Made by a program: the position numbers and the translations under genes
The notes under the pieces: model-generated
What the model saw: the letters and a program-made list of their open reading frames with translations, nothing else
What the model was told of the DNA's origin: nothing
The model's database searches: none
Shown here: piece after piece, positions 17,217 to 26,423 of the stretch
Position numbering within the stretch: position 1 is the stretch's first letter
How the letters are laid out: each line of letters begins with the position of its first letter
DNA from: Caballeronia calidae
GTDB taxonomy: Bacteria > Pseudomonadota > Gammaproteobacteria > Burkholderiales > Burkholderiaceae
Reading direction: 5' to 3'
Assembly (NCBI RefSeq): GCF_900044055.2
Contig: NZ_FCOX02000003.1
Coordinates: 186,001 to 250,000 of the forward strand
DNA: 64,000 nt

Positions 17217-18766
17217 TGAACACCACCGCAACCTTCGTCTTCGTTCTCTTCTTCGTCGGCGTCACGATTCTCGGCTTCATCGCCGCGCACTGGCGCAAGG
17301 GCGATCTCGCCCAGCTCGACGAATGGGGCCTCGGCGGGCGCCGCTTCGGCACCATCGTCACGTGGTTCCTGCTCGGCGGCGATCTCTACACCGCCTACAC
17401 GTTCGTCGCCGTGCCGGCGCTCGTGTTCGGCGCGGGCGCGACCGGCTTCTTCGCGCTGCCGTACACCATCCTCATCTATCCGTTCGCGTTCGTCGTGTTC
17501 CCGAAGCTCTGGAGCATCGCGAAGCGTCACGGCTATGTGACCGCCGCCGACTTCGTGCATGCGCGCTACAACAGCCGCATGCTCGCGCTCGCCGTCGCGC
17601 TGACGGGCATCGTCGCGACGATGCCTTACATCGCGCTGCAACTCGTCGGCATCGAAGTGGTGATCGGCGCGCTCGGCTTCTCGACGCAAGGCTTCATGGG
17701 CGATCTGCCGCTCATCATCGCGTTCGCGATTCTCGCCGCGTACACGTACACGTCGGGTCTGCGCGCGCCCGCGATGATCGCCGTGGTGAAGGACGTGCTG
17801 ATCTACATCACGATCATCGCCGCGATGATCGTGATTCCCGCGCAGCTCGGCGGCTTCGGCCATATCTTCAGCACCGTGCCGCCTGAAAAGCTGCTGCTGA
17901 AGGCGCCTGATGCGGCGAGCCTCAACGGCTACAGCGCGTACGCGACGCTCGCGGTCGGCTCGGCGCTCGCGCTCTTCCTGTATCCGCACTCGGTGACGGC
18001 GATTCTTTCGTCGAACTCGGGCAACACGATCCGCCGCAACATGTCGCTCCTGCCGGCGTACTCGCTGGTGCTCGGCCTGCTCGCGCTGCTCGGCTACATG
18101 GCGCTCGCATCCGGCGTGAAGGACATGCCGGAGTACGCGTCGTACTTCAAGGCCTACGGCGCGAACTTCGCGGTGCCGGCGCTGTTCCTGCACTACTTCC
18201 CGTCGTGGTTCGTCGGCGTGGCGTTCGCGGCGATCGGCATCGGCGCACTGGTGCCGGCGGCGATCATGTCGATCGCGGCAGCGAACCTGTACACGCGCAA
18301 CGTGCATCGCGAGTTCGTGAACACGTCGATGACGCCGGAGCAGGAAACGAACGTCGCCAAGCTCGTGTCGCTGATCGTGAAGGTGGGCGCGGTCGTGTTC
18401 ATTCTCGCGCTGCCGCTGACGTACGCGATCCAGCTGCAACTGCTCGGCGGCATCTGGATCATCCAGACGTTGCCCGCGCTCGTGCTCGGTCTCTATACGC
18501 GCGTGCTCGATCACCGCGGCCTGCTGATCGGCTGGGCGACGGGCATCGGCGTGGGCACGTGGATGGCCGTGTCGCTGCAGCTGAAGGGCTCGATCTATCC
18601 GCTGCATCTCTTCGGTTACACCGTGCCGGGCTACGCGGCCGTGTGGGCGCTGATCGCGAACCTGATCGTCTCGATCGTCGTGAGCGTGCTCGTGCGCGTG
18701 CTGGGCCTCAAGCGCTCCGAGGACCGCACGCGTCCGGAAGATTATCTGGACATCGTCGAAAGCTGA
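17213..18766 (+). CDS. mctP: Monocarboxylate uptake permease MctP (SSS family)
   Basis: A 517-residue sodium:solute symporter with about 13 transmembrane helices. It has the SSS signature region (DEWGLGGRRFGTIVTWFLLGGDLYTAYTF) near residue 40, then RHGYVTAADFVHARYNS, and LASGVKDMPEYASYF in a periplasmic loop. Close relatives (MctP of rhizobia and Burkholderia) import lactate, pyruvate, propionate and alanine; substrate is inferred from family. Translation is coupled to the DUF3311 gene. An intrinsic terminator follows at 18827. Confidence 0.88.
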   Translation: MMNTTATFVFVLFFVGVTILGFIAAHWRKGDLAQLDEWGLGGRRFGTIVTWFLLGGDLYTAYTFVAVPALVFGAGATGFFALPYTILIYPFAFVVFPKLWSIAKRHGYVTAADFVHARYNSRMLALAVALTGIVATMPYIALQLVGIEVVIGALGFSTQGFMGDLPLIIAFAILAAYTYTSGLRAPAMIAVVKDVLIYITIIAAMIVIPAQLGGFGHIFSTVPPEKLLLKAPDAASLNGYSAYATLAVGSALALFLYPHSVTAILSSNSGNTIRRNMSLLPAYSLVLGLLALLGYMALASGVKDMPEYASYFKAYGANFAVPALFLHYFPSWFVGVAFAAIGIGALVPAAIMSIAAANLYTRNVHREFVNTSMTPEQETNVAKLVSLIVKVGAVVFILALPLTYAIQLQLLGGIWIIQTLPALVLGLYTRVLDHRGLLIGWATGIGVGTWMAVSLQLKGSIYPLHLFGYTVPGYAAVWALIANLIVSIVVSVLVRVLGLKRSEDRTRPEDYLDIVES

Positions 18767-18783
18767 TCCGCAAGCATGCGACG

Positions 18784-18868
18784 CGCGTCGGACGTCCGTC
18801 CGACGCGATTCGCGAAAAGCTGGTAAAACGCCCGTAACAGCCGCTGGCCGTTGCGGGCGTTGTCTTTT
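18784..18868 (+). terminator. Two hairpins ending the mctP operon
   Basis: The first hairpin (18784-18793 with 18798-18807) has a 10-bp stem and 4-base loop but no T-run. The second (18827-18838 with 18850-18861) has a 12-bp stem AACGCCCGTAAC/GTTGCGGGCGTT with one wobble, followed by GTCTTTT. The second is a good intrinsic terminator. Confidence 0.7.
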
Positions 18869-18911
18869 CCGGCAGCCTTACGACCGCCTGTGTTCACGAC
18901 ACGAGCGAACC

Positions 18912-20018
18912 ATGCTTTCTCCGACATCGACGCCGCCAAGGCGCAGCCGTCTCTCGCGCGTCCTTCACTGGATCGCCTCGCCTTACTTCCGCTACCGGCA
19001 CGCGAACCTGATTCACGGCGTGCGCGTCGGCCTCGCCATGGCGATGTCGATCGCCGTCACCACGGGCATCGACGTGCCGCACGGCGTGTGGGCATCGGTG
19101 TCCGTGCTCGTCGTGGTGGGCGGGCTGCAGCATTACGGCAACATCCGCAAGAAGGCGGCCGAGCGCGCGATCGGCACGATGCTCGGCGCGCTGTTCGGGC
19201 TCGTCCTCATCCTCACGCAGATGATGACCGGCTCGCTGATGCTGTTCTTCGTCCTGATGTGCGTGATCGCGGGCGCCTGCGCGTATTACGCGATCGGCAA
19301 GGCGGGCTATGTGGCGCTGCTCACGGCGATCACGATGGTCATCGTCTCCGGTCACGGCGACCTGCCGCTCAGCACCGGCTTGTGGCGCACGGCGAACGTG
19401 CTGATCGGCGTGGTGATCGCGCTCGCGTTCTCGTTCGTGCTGCCGCAATACGCGACGTATTCGTGGCGCTACCGGCTCGCGGACAATCTTCGCGAGTGCG
19501 CGAGGCTCTACGGCGCCTTGCTCGACGGCACGCCGCTCGTGGCCGACCAAACCGCGCGGCGCTTCTACGCGATGAGCCAGCGGCTCGTGCAATCACGCGC
19601 GCTGATGGAATCGGTCGCGAAGGAAACCGACGTGCCGATCGCGCGCCTGGAGGAGATCCAGCGGCTGCACCGCTCCGTTCTCGCGGCCCTCGAACTGCTG
19701 ATCATGTCGATGCCCGAAGTCACGGGCGCGGCGGGGAGCCGCTTCGCAATCGCGTGCTCGCCGCGCGAATACGCCATACGCCTGCAGCTTTTGCACATGG
19801 CGCGTGCATTGCGGTTCGGGCGCGTAGGCTTGCTGTACCGCGCGGTGGATGTATCGGTCGAGCCGCACGCGAGCGGCGACGATGAGAAGAACGAGACGAC
19901 GCAGGGCATGCACTGGCTCGCGATGCGCTTCGCCGAGCAGGTGGACGGCTTGCGGCTGCGTCTGTCCGAAATCGAGCGGCAGTGGAATATCGAAGGCGCG
20001 CGGCCGCTCAATGGATGA
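18912..20018 (+). CDS. FUSC-family inner-membrane transporter
   Basis: A 368-residue protein with a membrane half of about six helices (residues 30-190, for example GVRVGLAMAMSIAVTTGI and AERAIGTMLGALFGLVLIL) and a cytoplasmic helical half with many Arg/Glu. GGLQHYGNIRKKAAERAIGT is the FUSC/YccS signature. Family members (AaeB, YccS) are thought to export aromatic carboxylic acids. No membrane-fusion partner gene is adjacent. It is monocistronic and convergent with the next gene, with 12 bp between stops. Confidence 0.85.
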   Translation: MLSPTSTPPRRSRLSRVLHWIASPYFRYRHANLIHGVRVGLAMAMSIAVTTGIDVPHGVWASVSVLVVVGGLQHYGNIRKKAAERAIGTMLGALFGLVLILTQMMTGSLMLFFVLMCVIAGACAYYAIGKAGYVALLTAITMVIVSGHGDLPLSTGLWRTANVLIGVVIALAFSFVLPQYATYSWRYRLADNLRECARLYGALLDGTPLVADQTARRFYAMSQRLVQSRALMESVAKETDVPIARLEEIQRLHRSVLAALELLIMSMPEVTGAAGSRFAIACSPREYAIRLQLLHMARALRFGRVGLLYRAVDVSVEPHASGDDEKNETTQGMHWLAMRFAEQVDGLRLRLSEIERQWNIEGARPLNG

Positions 20019-20030
20019 TGCGGGCGAGAC

Positions 20031-20459
20031 TCAGGCTGTCTGAAGTTCGCCCTGGTGCACCACGTTGATGAGCCACGGCACGCCGAAGCGATCCGTCACC
20101 ATGCCGAAGCCCTGTGTCCAGAACGTGGATTGCCACGGTGTGAGCACGTTGCCGCCTTCGGCCAGCATGTTGAAGATGCGCTCGCCGGATGGTGCGTCGT
20201 CCGCGGCGATCGACAGCGTGAAGCCCGCGTAATCCTTGCGCGGCTGACCGTAGCGGCCGTCCGACACCAGAATGGCGTTCCCGCCGACGTGAAACACCGC
20301 GTGCATGACCTTGTCTTGCCAGTCGGGCGGGGCATTGCCGCCGTCCGGCGCGTCGCGGAAGCGGATGAGTGCGGCGATCTGCGCGCCGAACGCCGTCTGA
20401 TAGAGCTCGAGCGCGGCTGCGCAATCGCCGTTGAAGAAAATATAGGTATCCAGTTGCAT
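20031..20459 (-). CDS. VOC-family protein (PhnB-like)
   Basis: A 142-residue protein starting MQLDTYIFFNGDCAAALELYQTAFGA, the standard N-terminus of PhnB-like VOC proteins. It continues with MHAVFHVGGNAILVSD near residue 55, ending DRFGVPWLINV. Members adopt the glyoxalase/bleomycin-resistance fold; most have no known substrate despite names such as 3-demethylubiquinone methyltransferase-like. The start chosen is the family start; upstream in-frame residues are poor in conservation. It is monocistronic. Confidence 0.88.
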   Translation of the reverse strand: MQLDTYIFFNGDCAAALELYQTAFGAQIAALIRFRDAPDGGNAPPDWQDKVMHAVFHVGGNAILVSDGRYGQPRKDYAGFTLSIAADDAPSGERIFNMLAEGGNVLTPWQSTFWTQGFGMVTDRFGVPWLINVVHQGELQTA

Positions 20460-20575
20460 GACCGAACGACTCCGTGCCTGTGAAGCGGACATGCCGCCGA
20501 AACCCGGAAGTCTATTGCAACGGAATGCCGCGTCCACACGGAAAGAGTCAAATTAGGTCAAGAAAAAATGCAATG

Positions 20576-20618
20576 AAAAAAAACGCGAAACGAACCAGTG
20601 CGGCCGGTTCGTTTCGCG
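20576..20618 (-). terminator. Rho-independent terminator of tal
   Basis: A perfect 13-bp stem (CGCGAAACGAACC/GGTTCGTTTCGCG, 20584-20596 and 20606-20618) is followed on the minus strand by eight T residues (20576-20583 on the plus strand as A). It lies 72 bases after the transaldolase stop. Confidence 0.92.
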
Positions 20619-20690
20619 ATCTTTTCGTCGGACTTTCGGACCATCCGACGCAGTGTTCAACTCGACGCGTCGGCAGGGGCGAAAGCGAGC

Positions 20691-21644
20691 TTACTTGAGC
20701 GCGGTGATCAGCTTTTCGAGCTTGATCGCATCGGCGGCGAACGCGCGGATACCTTCGGCGAGCTTTTCGGTCGCCATCGCGTCGTCGTTGACGAGGAAGC
20801 GGAAAGTCGGTTCGTCGACAGCGATCTTTTCCACGTTCTCGTTCTTCACCGAGTCCGGCGAAAGCTTGCGTTCGACCTTGTCATTGCTGTCGGCGAGCTT
20901 CTTCAGGAGATCGGGGCTGATCGTCAGCAGGTCGCAACCGGCGAGCTCGGTGATCTGGCTCACCGTGCGGAAGCTCGCGCCCATGACCTCGGTCTTGTAG
21001 CCGAACTTCTTGTAATACGTGTAGATACGACGCACCGACTGCACGCCCGGATCGTTCGCGCCGCCGTTTTTCACTTCGTCCCATTCCGCGCCGGCGGCCT
21101 TCTTGTACCAGTCGTAGATGCGGCCGACGAACGGCGAGATCAGCTGCGCGCCAGCCTCGGCGCATGCGACCGCCTGCGGCAGCGAAAAGAGCAGCGTCAT
21201 GTTGCAGTGGATGCCTTCCTTCTGCAGCTGCTCGGCCGCGCGGATGCCTTCCCACGTCGACGCGAGCTTGATCAGCACGCGATCCCGGCTGATGCCCGCG
21301 TTCTCGTACAGCTTGATGATGTCGTGCGCCTTGTCGATCGACGCCTTGGTGTCGAACGAGAGCCGCGCGTCGACTTCGGTGGACACGCGCCCCGGAATGA
21401 TCTTCAGAATCTCGGTGCCGAATGCGACGAGCAGATTGTCGATGATCTGCGGCATCGGCTTCGTCGCGTGCTCCTTGACGGTCTTTTCGAGCAGCGGCTT
21501 GTAGTCGTCCTTCTGGACGGCCTTCAGGATCAGCGACGGATTCGTGGTCGCGTCCTGCGGCTTGAACTGGATGAATTGCTGGAAGTCGCCCGTGTCGGCG
21601 ACGACGGTCGTGTATTGCTTGAGCTGGTCGAGAGCGGATGTCAT
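20691..21644 (-). CDS. tal: Transaldolase
   Basis: A 317-residue class I transaldolase of the non-oxidative pentose phosphate pathway, moving dihydroxyacetone units between sugar phosphates. Motifs are [12 protein letters not shown] near residue 31, VDARLSFDT near 91, the Schiff-base lysine at about 126 in [12 protein letters not shown], and [12 protein letters not shown] near the C-terminus. Length equals E. coli TalB (317). It is monocistronic with a strong terminator; the ATG follows a weak GACTCGAC leader. Confidence 0.97.
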   Translation of the reverse strand: MTSALDQLKQYTTVVADTGDFQQFIQFKPQDATTNPSLILKAVQKDDYKPLLEKTVKEHATKPMPQIIDNLLVAFGTEILKIIPGRVSTEVDARLSFDTKASIDKAHDIIKLYENAGISRDRVLIKLASTWEGIRAAEQLQKEGIHCNMTLLFSLPQAVACAEAGAQLISPFVGRIYDWYKKAAGAEWDEVKNGGANDPGVQSVRRIYTYYKKFGYKTEVMGASFRTVSQITELAGCDLLTISPDLLKKLADSNDKVERKLSPDSVKNENVEKIAVDEPTFRFLVNDDAMATEKLAEGIRAFAADAIKLEKLITALK

Positions 21645-21852
21645 GTCGAGTCTCAGACGCGTTGCGCCTTGTCAAATTGCGGTAACCAACCCGCGGATTG
21701 CCCCTGAATGCGACGCCGCCCGGCGACTTCGTTCGCGCGGCGCGCCCCTGAATGTCATTCCCTCATTTTAGTCCCGAGCGGGGCGAACGCGCTGATGCCA
21801 TGCGCGCCCGCACCCGGCGAGCCCGATTTCGACCCGCCGCGCCACCACGCGT

Positions 21853-22161
21853 TCAATCCACCGTGTAGGCCAGCTCGTGCCAGCGGTGCACCGTGCCCGA
21901 GCCCAACTGACCGCGCGCGAAACGCATCTTGCGCACCTCGTCGAGCGCGTGTGCGTCCTTCGACGCGTCGCCGCAGCTCATCTTGAGGACGACGTCCTGG
22001 ACGTGCCCGGCGTCGTCGAGCAGCACGCGCACGATGGTCTTACGTTTCTGGGCGCCGGGCGGCGTGGTGCGCGCCAGCAGTTGGTCGATCAAAGCCATGA
22101 CGGAACGACGAGAAATCGGTTGCGGAAAGACTGGCACGAAAATCGGGGCCGATTCCGTCAT
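21853..22161 (-). CDS. TonB C-terminal-like small protein
   Basis: A 102-residue protein. Residues 40-85 (KTIVRVLLDDAGHVQDVVL, then DEVRKMRFARGQ) resemble the TonB/TolA C-terminal fold, whose usual pattern is a V-rich strand, a D-G turn and an AVR-x-WRF helix. No transmembrane helix or proline spacer is present, so it is not a full energy transducer. Start MTESAPIF is 11 bp after the benE stop; a second candidate start is MALIDQ (22098). It is last in the MoxR run. Function is unknown. Confidence 0.6.
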   Translation of the reverse strand: MTESAPIFVPVFPQPISRRSVMALIDQLLARTTPPGAQKRKTIVRVLLDDAGHVQDVVLKMSCGDASKDAHALDEVRKMRFARGQLGSGTVHRWHELAYTVD

Positions 22162-22172
22162 TGTAGGCCGCG

Positions 22173-23369
22173 TCAGGCGCGTCTGGCGTTGAGCACGAGA
22201 TGCGTCGCGACGCCCGCGATCAGCCCCCAGAACGCGGAACCGATCGACAGGAGCGTGAGGCCCGAAGCCGTCACCATGAACGTGACGAGCGCGGGCTCGC
22301 GCTGGCGCGCGTCGTGCATCGCGTTGGCGAGGCCGCTCATGATCGAGCCGAAGAGCGCGAGCGCCGCCACCGAGACGACGAGCTCTTTCGGAAATGCGGC
22401 GAACAGCGCCGCGATGGTCGCGCCGAACGTGCCCGCGATCAGATAGAAGACGCCGCACCAGACGGCCGCCGTGTAGCGCTTGTCGCGGTTCTCGTGCGCT
22501 TCGCGGCCGGTGCAGATCGCGGCGGTGATGGCCGCGAGGTTCACGCCGTGCGAGCCGAACGGCGCGAGCACGAGCGACGCGATGCCGGTCGTCGAGATGA
22601 GCGGGGCGGAGGGCGTCGTATAGCCGTCCGCGCGCAGGACGGCGATGCCCGGCACGTTCTGCGACGCCATCGCGACGACGAAAAGCGGAATGCCGATGCT
22701 GATCGCCGCGGCGAGCGAGAACGCGGGCATCGTGAACACCGGATGCGCGAGCGCGATGTGAAAGCGCGAGAAGTCGAGCAGTCCGAGCCCGCCCGCCACC
22801 GCGATGCCCGCGACGAGCGTCGCCGGAATCGCGTAACGCGGCATGAAGCGCTTGCCCGCGAGATAGGTGAAGAACATGACGATGACGAGCGCCGTCCGAT
22901 GCTCGGCCGCGCGGAAAATCTCGATGCCGATCTCGAACAGGATGCCCGCGAGCAACGCGGCGGCGATGCCCGACGGGATGCGCTTCATCAGCGTGTCGAA
23001 CCAGCCGGTGAGGCCGACCGCGGTCAGCAGCACCGCGCAGACGATGAACGCGCCGATCGCATCGGCGTATGCCACGTTCGGCAGCGACGAGACGAGCAGC
23101 GCCGCGCCGGGCGTCGACCACGCGACGACGATGGGCGCGCGATAGCGCAGCGACAGGCCGATCGTGCAGACCGCCATGCCCATCGAAAGCGCCCAGATCC
23201 ACGACGAAATCTGCGCGTCGGACAGATGCGCAGCCTGGCCCGCCTGGAACATCAGCACGAGCGAACTGGTGTAGCCGGTCATCATCGCGACGAAGCCGGC
23301 GACGATGGTCGAAACGGACGAGTCAAAAAAGGGGCGCAGCGCGACGGGCGCCGGAGAAGAGGCTTTCAT
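22173..23369 (-). CDS. benE: BenE-family benzoate/H+ symporter
   Basis: A 398-residue inner-membrane permease with about 12 helices. It has family blocks VAGFVAMMTGYTSSLVLMFQA, VVAWSTPGAALLV, GAFIVCAVLL and GSHGVNLAAITAAICTG. BenE proteins import benzoate with protons, but no ben catabolic genes are near. The substrate may be another aromatic or purine-like acid. Its start lies 18 bp after the stop of the CoxE-like gene, so it is co-transcribed with the MoxR/CoxE run, an unusual partner. Confidence 0.9.
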   Translation of the reverse strand: MKASSPAPVALRPFFDSSVSTIVAGFVAMMTGYTSSLVLMFQAGQAAHLSDAQISSWIWALSMGMAVCTIGLSLRYRAPIVVAWSTPGAALLVSSLPNVAYADAIGAFIVCAVLLTAVGLTGWFDTLMKRIPSGIAAALLAGILFEIGIEIFRAAEHRTALVIVMFFTYLAGKRFMPRYAIPATLVAGIAVAGGLGLLDFSRFHIALAHPVFTMPAFSLAAAISIGIPLFVVAMASQNVPGIAVLRADGYTTPSAPLISTTGIASLVLAPFGSHGVNLAAITAAICTGREAHENRDKRYTAAVWCGVFYLIAGTFGATIAALFAAFPKELVVSVAALALFGSIMSGLANAMHDARQREPALVTFMVTASGLTLLSIGSAFWGLIAGVATHLVLNARRA

Positions 23370-23387
23370 GCTGGTCGTTCTGGTGAG

Positions 23388-24563
23388 TTATTTCGACAGC
23401 GCGCGCATCGCGGCTTCGAGGCCGGCCATCGTGAGCGGGTACATGCGATTGCCGAGGACGTTGCGGATCGCGGAGATCGACTGCCGGTATTCCCACAGGC
23501 GCTCCGGCTCGGGATTGAGCCACGCGTGATGCGGGAACTGGTCCGCGAGACGGCGCAGCCACACCGCGCCCGCCTCGGCGTTGTTGTATTCGACGGAGCC
23601 GCCCGGCTGAAGCACTTCGTAAGGGCTCATGGTCGCGTCGCCGACGAATATCAGCTTGTAGTCGGGCGTGAACTTGTGCAGCACGTCGAAGGTGGGCGTG
23701 CGCTCCGTGTGACGGCGGCGGTTGTTCTTCCACAGATAGTCGTACACGCAGTTGTGGAAGTAATAGAACTCGAGATGCTTGAACTCGGCCTTCGCCGCGG
23801 AGAAAAGCTCCTCGACGCGCTTGATGTGATCGTCCATCGAGCCGCCGACATCGAGCAGCATCAGCACCTTCACGTTGTTGTGGCGCTCGGGGACCATCTT
23901 GAGATCGAGCCAGCCCGCGTTGGCGGCGGTGCTGCGGATCGTGTCGGGCAGGTCGAGCTCTTCGGCCGCGCCTTCGCGCGCGAAGCGGCGCAGACGCCGC
24001 AGCGCGACCTTGATGTTGCGCGTGCCGATTTCGACCTGATCGTCGTAGTCCTTATACGCACGCTCGTCCCATACTTTCACGGCCGTGCGATTGCCCGACG
24101 ATTCCCCGCCGATGCGGATGCCTTCCGGGTTATATCCGCCGTGCCCGAACGGCGACGTGCCACCCGTGCCGATCCACTTGTTGCCGCCCTCGTGACGTTC
24201 CTTCTGCTCGTCCATCAGCTCCTTCAGGCGCTCCATCAGCTTGTCGAGACCGCCGAGCGCTTCGATGCGCTTCTTTTCCTCCGCCGTGAACTCGCGATCC
24301 AGCCGCTTTTTGAGCCAGTCGAGCGGAATGTCGAAGGCTTCGTCCGGAAGCTGCGTCACGCCGTGGAAATACGCGCCGAACGCACGATCGAACTTGTCGA
24401 AGTACTTCTCGTCCTTCACGAGCGTCATGCGCGCGAGAAAGTAGAACTCGTCGAGCGATGGAGAAATCACCTGCGCCTTCAATGCTTCGAGCAGGGTGAG
24501 GTATTCCTTCACCGAGACGGGCAGCTTCGCATCGCGCAGCGAGTAGAAGAAGTCGATCAGCAT
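23388..24563 (-). CDS. CoxE-like von Willebrand A domain protein
   Basis: A 391-residue protein of the CoxE/DUF58-neighbour vWA class. Residues 1-150 are helical (MLIDFFYSLRDAKLPVSVKEYLTLLEAL is the diagnostic opening). The vWA domain near residue 230 has the MIDAS motif LLLDVGGSMDDH, and a metal-site Asp is in FVGDATMSPYE near 310. Such proteins pair with MoxR ATPases to insert metals or remodel enzymes (the CoxD/CoxE model for CO dehydrogenase). Here a GNAT gene lies between it and moxR. Confidence 0.9.
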   Translation of the reverse strand: MLIDFFYSLRDAKLPVSVKEYLTLLEALKAQVISPSLDEFYFLARMTLVKDEKYFDKFDRAFGAYFHGVTQLPDEAFDIPLDWLKKRLDREFTAEEKKRIEALGGLDKLMERLKELMDEQKERHEGGNKWIGTGGTSPFGHGGYNPEGIRIGGESSGNRTAVKVWDERAYKDYDDQVEIGTRNIKVALRRLRRFAREGAAEELDLPDTIRSTAANAGWLDLKMVPERHNNVKVLMLLDVGGSMDDHIKRVEELFSAAKAEFKHLEFYYFHNCVYDYLWKNNRRRHTERTPTFDVLHKFTPDYKLIFVGDATMSPYEVLQPGGSVEYNNAEAGAVWLRRLADQFPHHAWLNPEPERLWEYRQSISAIRNVLGNRMYPLTMAGLEAAMRALSK

Positions 24564-24588
24564 GGCGCGCTCTCCATCGCGATGAGTG

Positions 24589-25179
24589 TCAGCGGTCGAG
24601 CCGGTAATTCAGATTGGCGCGCACCGCCGGCCATTCCGATTGAATGATCGAAAACACGACGGTGTCCCGCAACACGCCATCCTTCCCGACCTGATGATTG
24701 CGCAGAACGCCGTCCTGCTTCGCGCCGAGCCGCGCGATCGCCGTGCGCGACGCGTGGTTCATGAAATGCGTCCGGAACTCGACCGCGATGGCGTCGAGCT
24801 TCTCGAACGCGTGCGTCAGCAGCAGCAGCTTGGCTTCGGTGTTGAGCGCGGTTTTCTGGACGCGTCGTGCGTACCACGTATGGCCGATCTCCAGCCGCCG
24901 GTTCGCTTCATCGACATTGAAATAGCGAGTGGAGCCGACGATGTCGCCGGACTTCGCATCGATCACCGCGAAGGGATGCGCGCCGAGGCGGTCGCGCATG
25001 TCGAGCGCGGTGTCGATATAGGCGCGTGTCTTGTCGGGCGAGGGCACGAAGGTGTACCAGAGCTTCCACAGTTCGCCGTCGCTCGCGGCGGCCGTGAGCG
25101 CCTGTTCGTGGTCGGCCGTGAGCGGCACGAGCCTGACGTGCTCGCCTTCCAGCGTGACGGGTTCGATCCAGCGGCTCAT
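24589..25179 (-). CDS. GNAT-family N-acetyltransferase
   Basis: A 196-residue RimJ/RimL-type acetyltransferase. It opens VTLEGEHVRLVPLTADHEQAL, then GSTRYFNVDEANRRLEIGHTWY (strand beta4). The acetyl-CoA loop region is RVQKTALNTEAKLLLLTHAFE, and HFMNHASRTAIARLGAKQDG lies near residue 150. Substrate may be a protein N-terminus or a small amine. Start is 3 bp after the moxR stop and its stop is 25 bp before the CoxE-like gene. It is therefore embedded in the MoxR-vWA operon. Confidence 0.9.
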   Translation of the reverse strand: MSRWIEPVTLEGEHVRLVPLTADHEQALTAAASDGELWKLWYTFVPSPDKTRAYIDTALDMRDRLGAHPFAVIDAKSGDIVGSTRYFNVDEANRRLEIGHTWYARRVQKTALNTEAKLLLLTHAFEKLDAIAVEFRTHFMNHASRTAIARLGAKQDGVLRNHQVGKDGVLRDTVVFSIIQSEWPAVRANLNYRLDR

Positions 25180-25182
25180 GGC

Positions 25183-26025
25183 TTAACGGTGATTGCGGTT
25201 CATGAAGAGCAGCCGCTCGAACAGCGCGACGTCCTGCTCATTCTTCAAAAGCGCGCCATGCAGCGGCGGCACGATCTGCTTCTGATCCGACGAGCGCAGC
25301 GCCTCGGGCGGAATGTCTTCCGCTAGCAGCAGCTTGAGCCAGTCGAGCAGTTCGGACGTCGACGGCTTCTTCTTCAGGCCCGACACGCCGCGCAGTTCGA
25401 AGAAGCTCTGCATCGCCGCGGCGAGCAGGTCCTGCTTGATGTTGGGGAAGTGCACTTCGACGATCGCCTTCATCGTCTCGGCGTCGGGGAACTTGATGTA
25501 GTGGAAGAAGCAGCGGCGCAGGAACGCATCGGGCAGCTCCTTCTCGTTGTTCGACGTGATGATGACGAGCGGCCGGTGCTTCGCCTTCACGAGCTCGCGC
25601 GTCTCGTAGACGTAGAACTCCATGCGGTCGAGCTCGCGCAGCAGGTCGTTCGGAAATTCGATGTCCGCCTTGTCGATCTCGTCGATCAAAAGCACGCTTT
25701 GCTGGTCCGACTCGAACGCCTGCCACAGCACGCCCTTCACGATGTAATTGCCGATGTCCTTCACGCGCTCGTCGCCGAGTTGCGAATCGCGCAGGCGCGA
25801 GACCGCATCGTATTCGTAGAGGCCTTGCTGGGCCTTGGTCGTCGACTTGATGTGCCATTGCAGAAGCGGCATGCCGAGTGCGCCCGCGACTTCCTCCGCG
25901 AGCATCGTCTTGCCCGTGCCGGGTTCGCCCTTGATGAGCAACGGCCGTTGCAGCGTCATCGCGGCGTTGACCGCGAGCTTGAGATCGTCGGTTGCGACGT
26001 ATTGCGATGAGCCTTCGAAACGCAT
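25183..26025 (-). CDS. MoxR-family AAA+ ATPase
   Basis: A 280-residue AAA+ chaperone. Walker A is GEPGTGKT (residues 33-40), Walker B is LLIDEIDKAD (112-121), sensor 1 is VIITSNNEKELPDAF, and an arginine finger pair is in FLRRCFFHYIKFPD. The start MRFEGSSQY was chosen because the MoxR core begins here; a longer frame to 26115 has no ribosome site. A TATACT-like -10 element (minus strand, 26055-26060) lies 30 bases upstream of the start. It heads a five-gene run with GNAT, CoxE-like, BenE and TonB-like genes. Confidence 0.93.
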   Translation of the reverse strand: MRFEGSSQYVATDDLKLAVNAAMTLQRPLLIKGEPGTGKTMLAEEVAGALGMPLLQWHIKSTTKAQQGLYEYDAVSRLRDSQLGDERVKDIGNYIVKGVLWQAFESDQQSVLLIDEIDKADIEFPNDLLRELDRMEFYVYETRELVKAKHRPLVIITSNNEKELPDAFLRRCFFHYIKFPDAETMKAIVEVHFPNIKQDLLAAAMQSFFELRGVSGLKKKPSTSELLDWLKLLLAEDIPPEALRSSDQKQIVPPLHGALLKNEQDVALFERLLFMNRNHR

Positions 26026-26260
26026 GACGAAGATCCGGTTGGCAAAAAAATCCCAGTATAAGTCAGAAGACCTTTCGGCATTGAGGGCCGCCGGGTATCG
26101 TTTGAGCCGCTTCATCGGCGGGCGGTGTCAGCGCGCCGACCGCGTGTGAAGCGAGCGCGCAGGCGGGCTCATCGCTTGTACAGGGACGAATTGTCGCATC
26201 CGAAACGGCTGCTTTTCAGCCGATTCCCCTTGCCAGCAAGGCTTCCGCGCGGTTCGCGTG

Positions 26261-26289
26261 TGGACGGAGGGTAGGTCGCGCGGTACAAT
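26261..26289 (+). promoter_or_regulatory. Sigma-70-type promoter upstream of the cytochrome c pair
   Basis: TGGACG (26261-26266) and TACAAT (26284-26289) are spaced by 17 bases, giving a predicted start near 26296 and a leader of about 130 bases. The rest of the 26026-26423 gap shows no gene. Confidence 0.5.
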
Positions 26290-26423
26290 TAGCGCGATTT
26301 TTTTGGCCTGCGTGGCGATAGACCCCTGTTGCAGCAAACAGTCCCGAGAAGCTTGTAATGCGCTCGGCGCGGGCCGCGGCCTTTGGAGCGCCGGATTTCC
26401 CCTCAAGCCAGGTTAGAAGAGCT

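Noticed and set aside
22200..24647. 815-codon plus-strand frame over benE and the vWA gene
   Set aside because: Antisense of two well supported genes; low-complexity charged sequence typical of GC-rich shadows.
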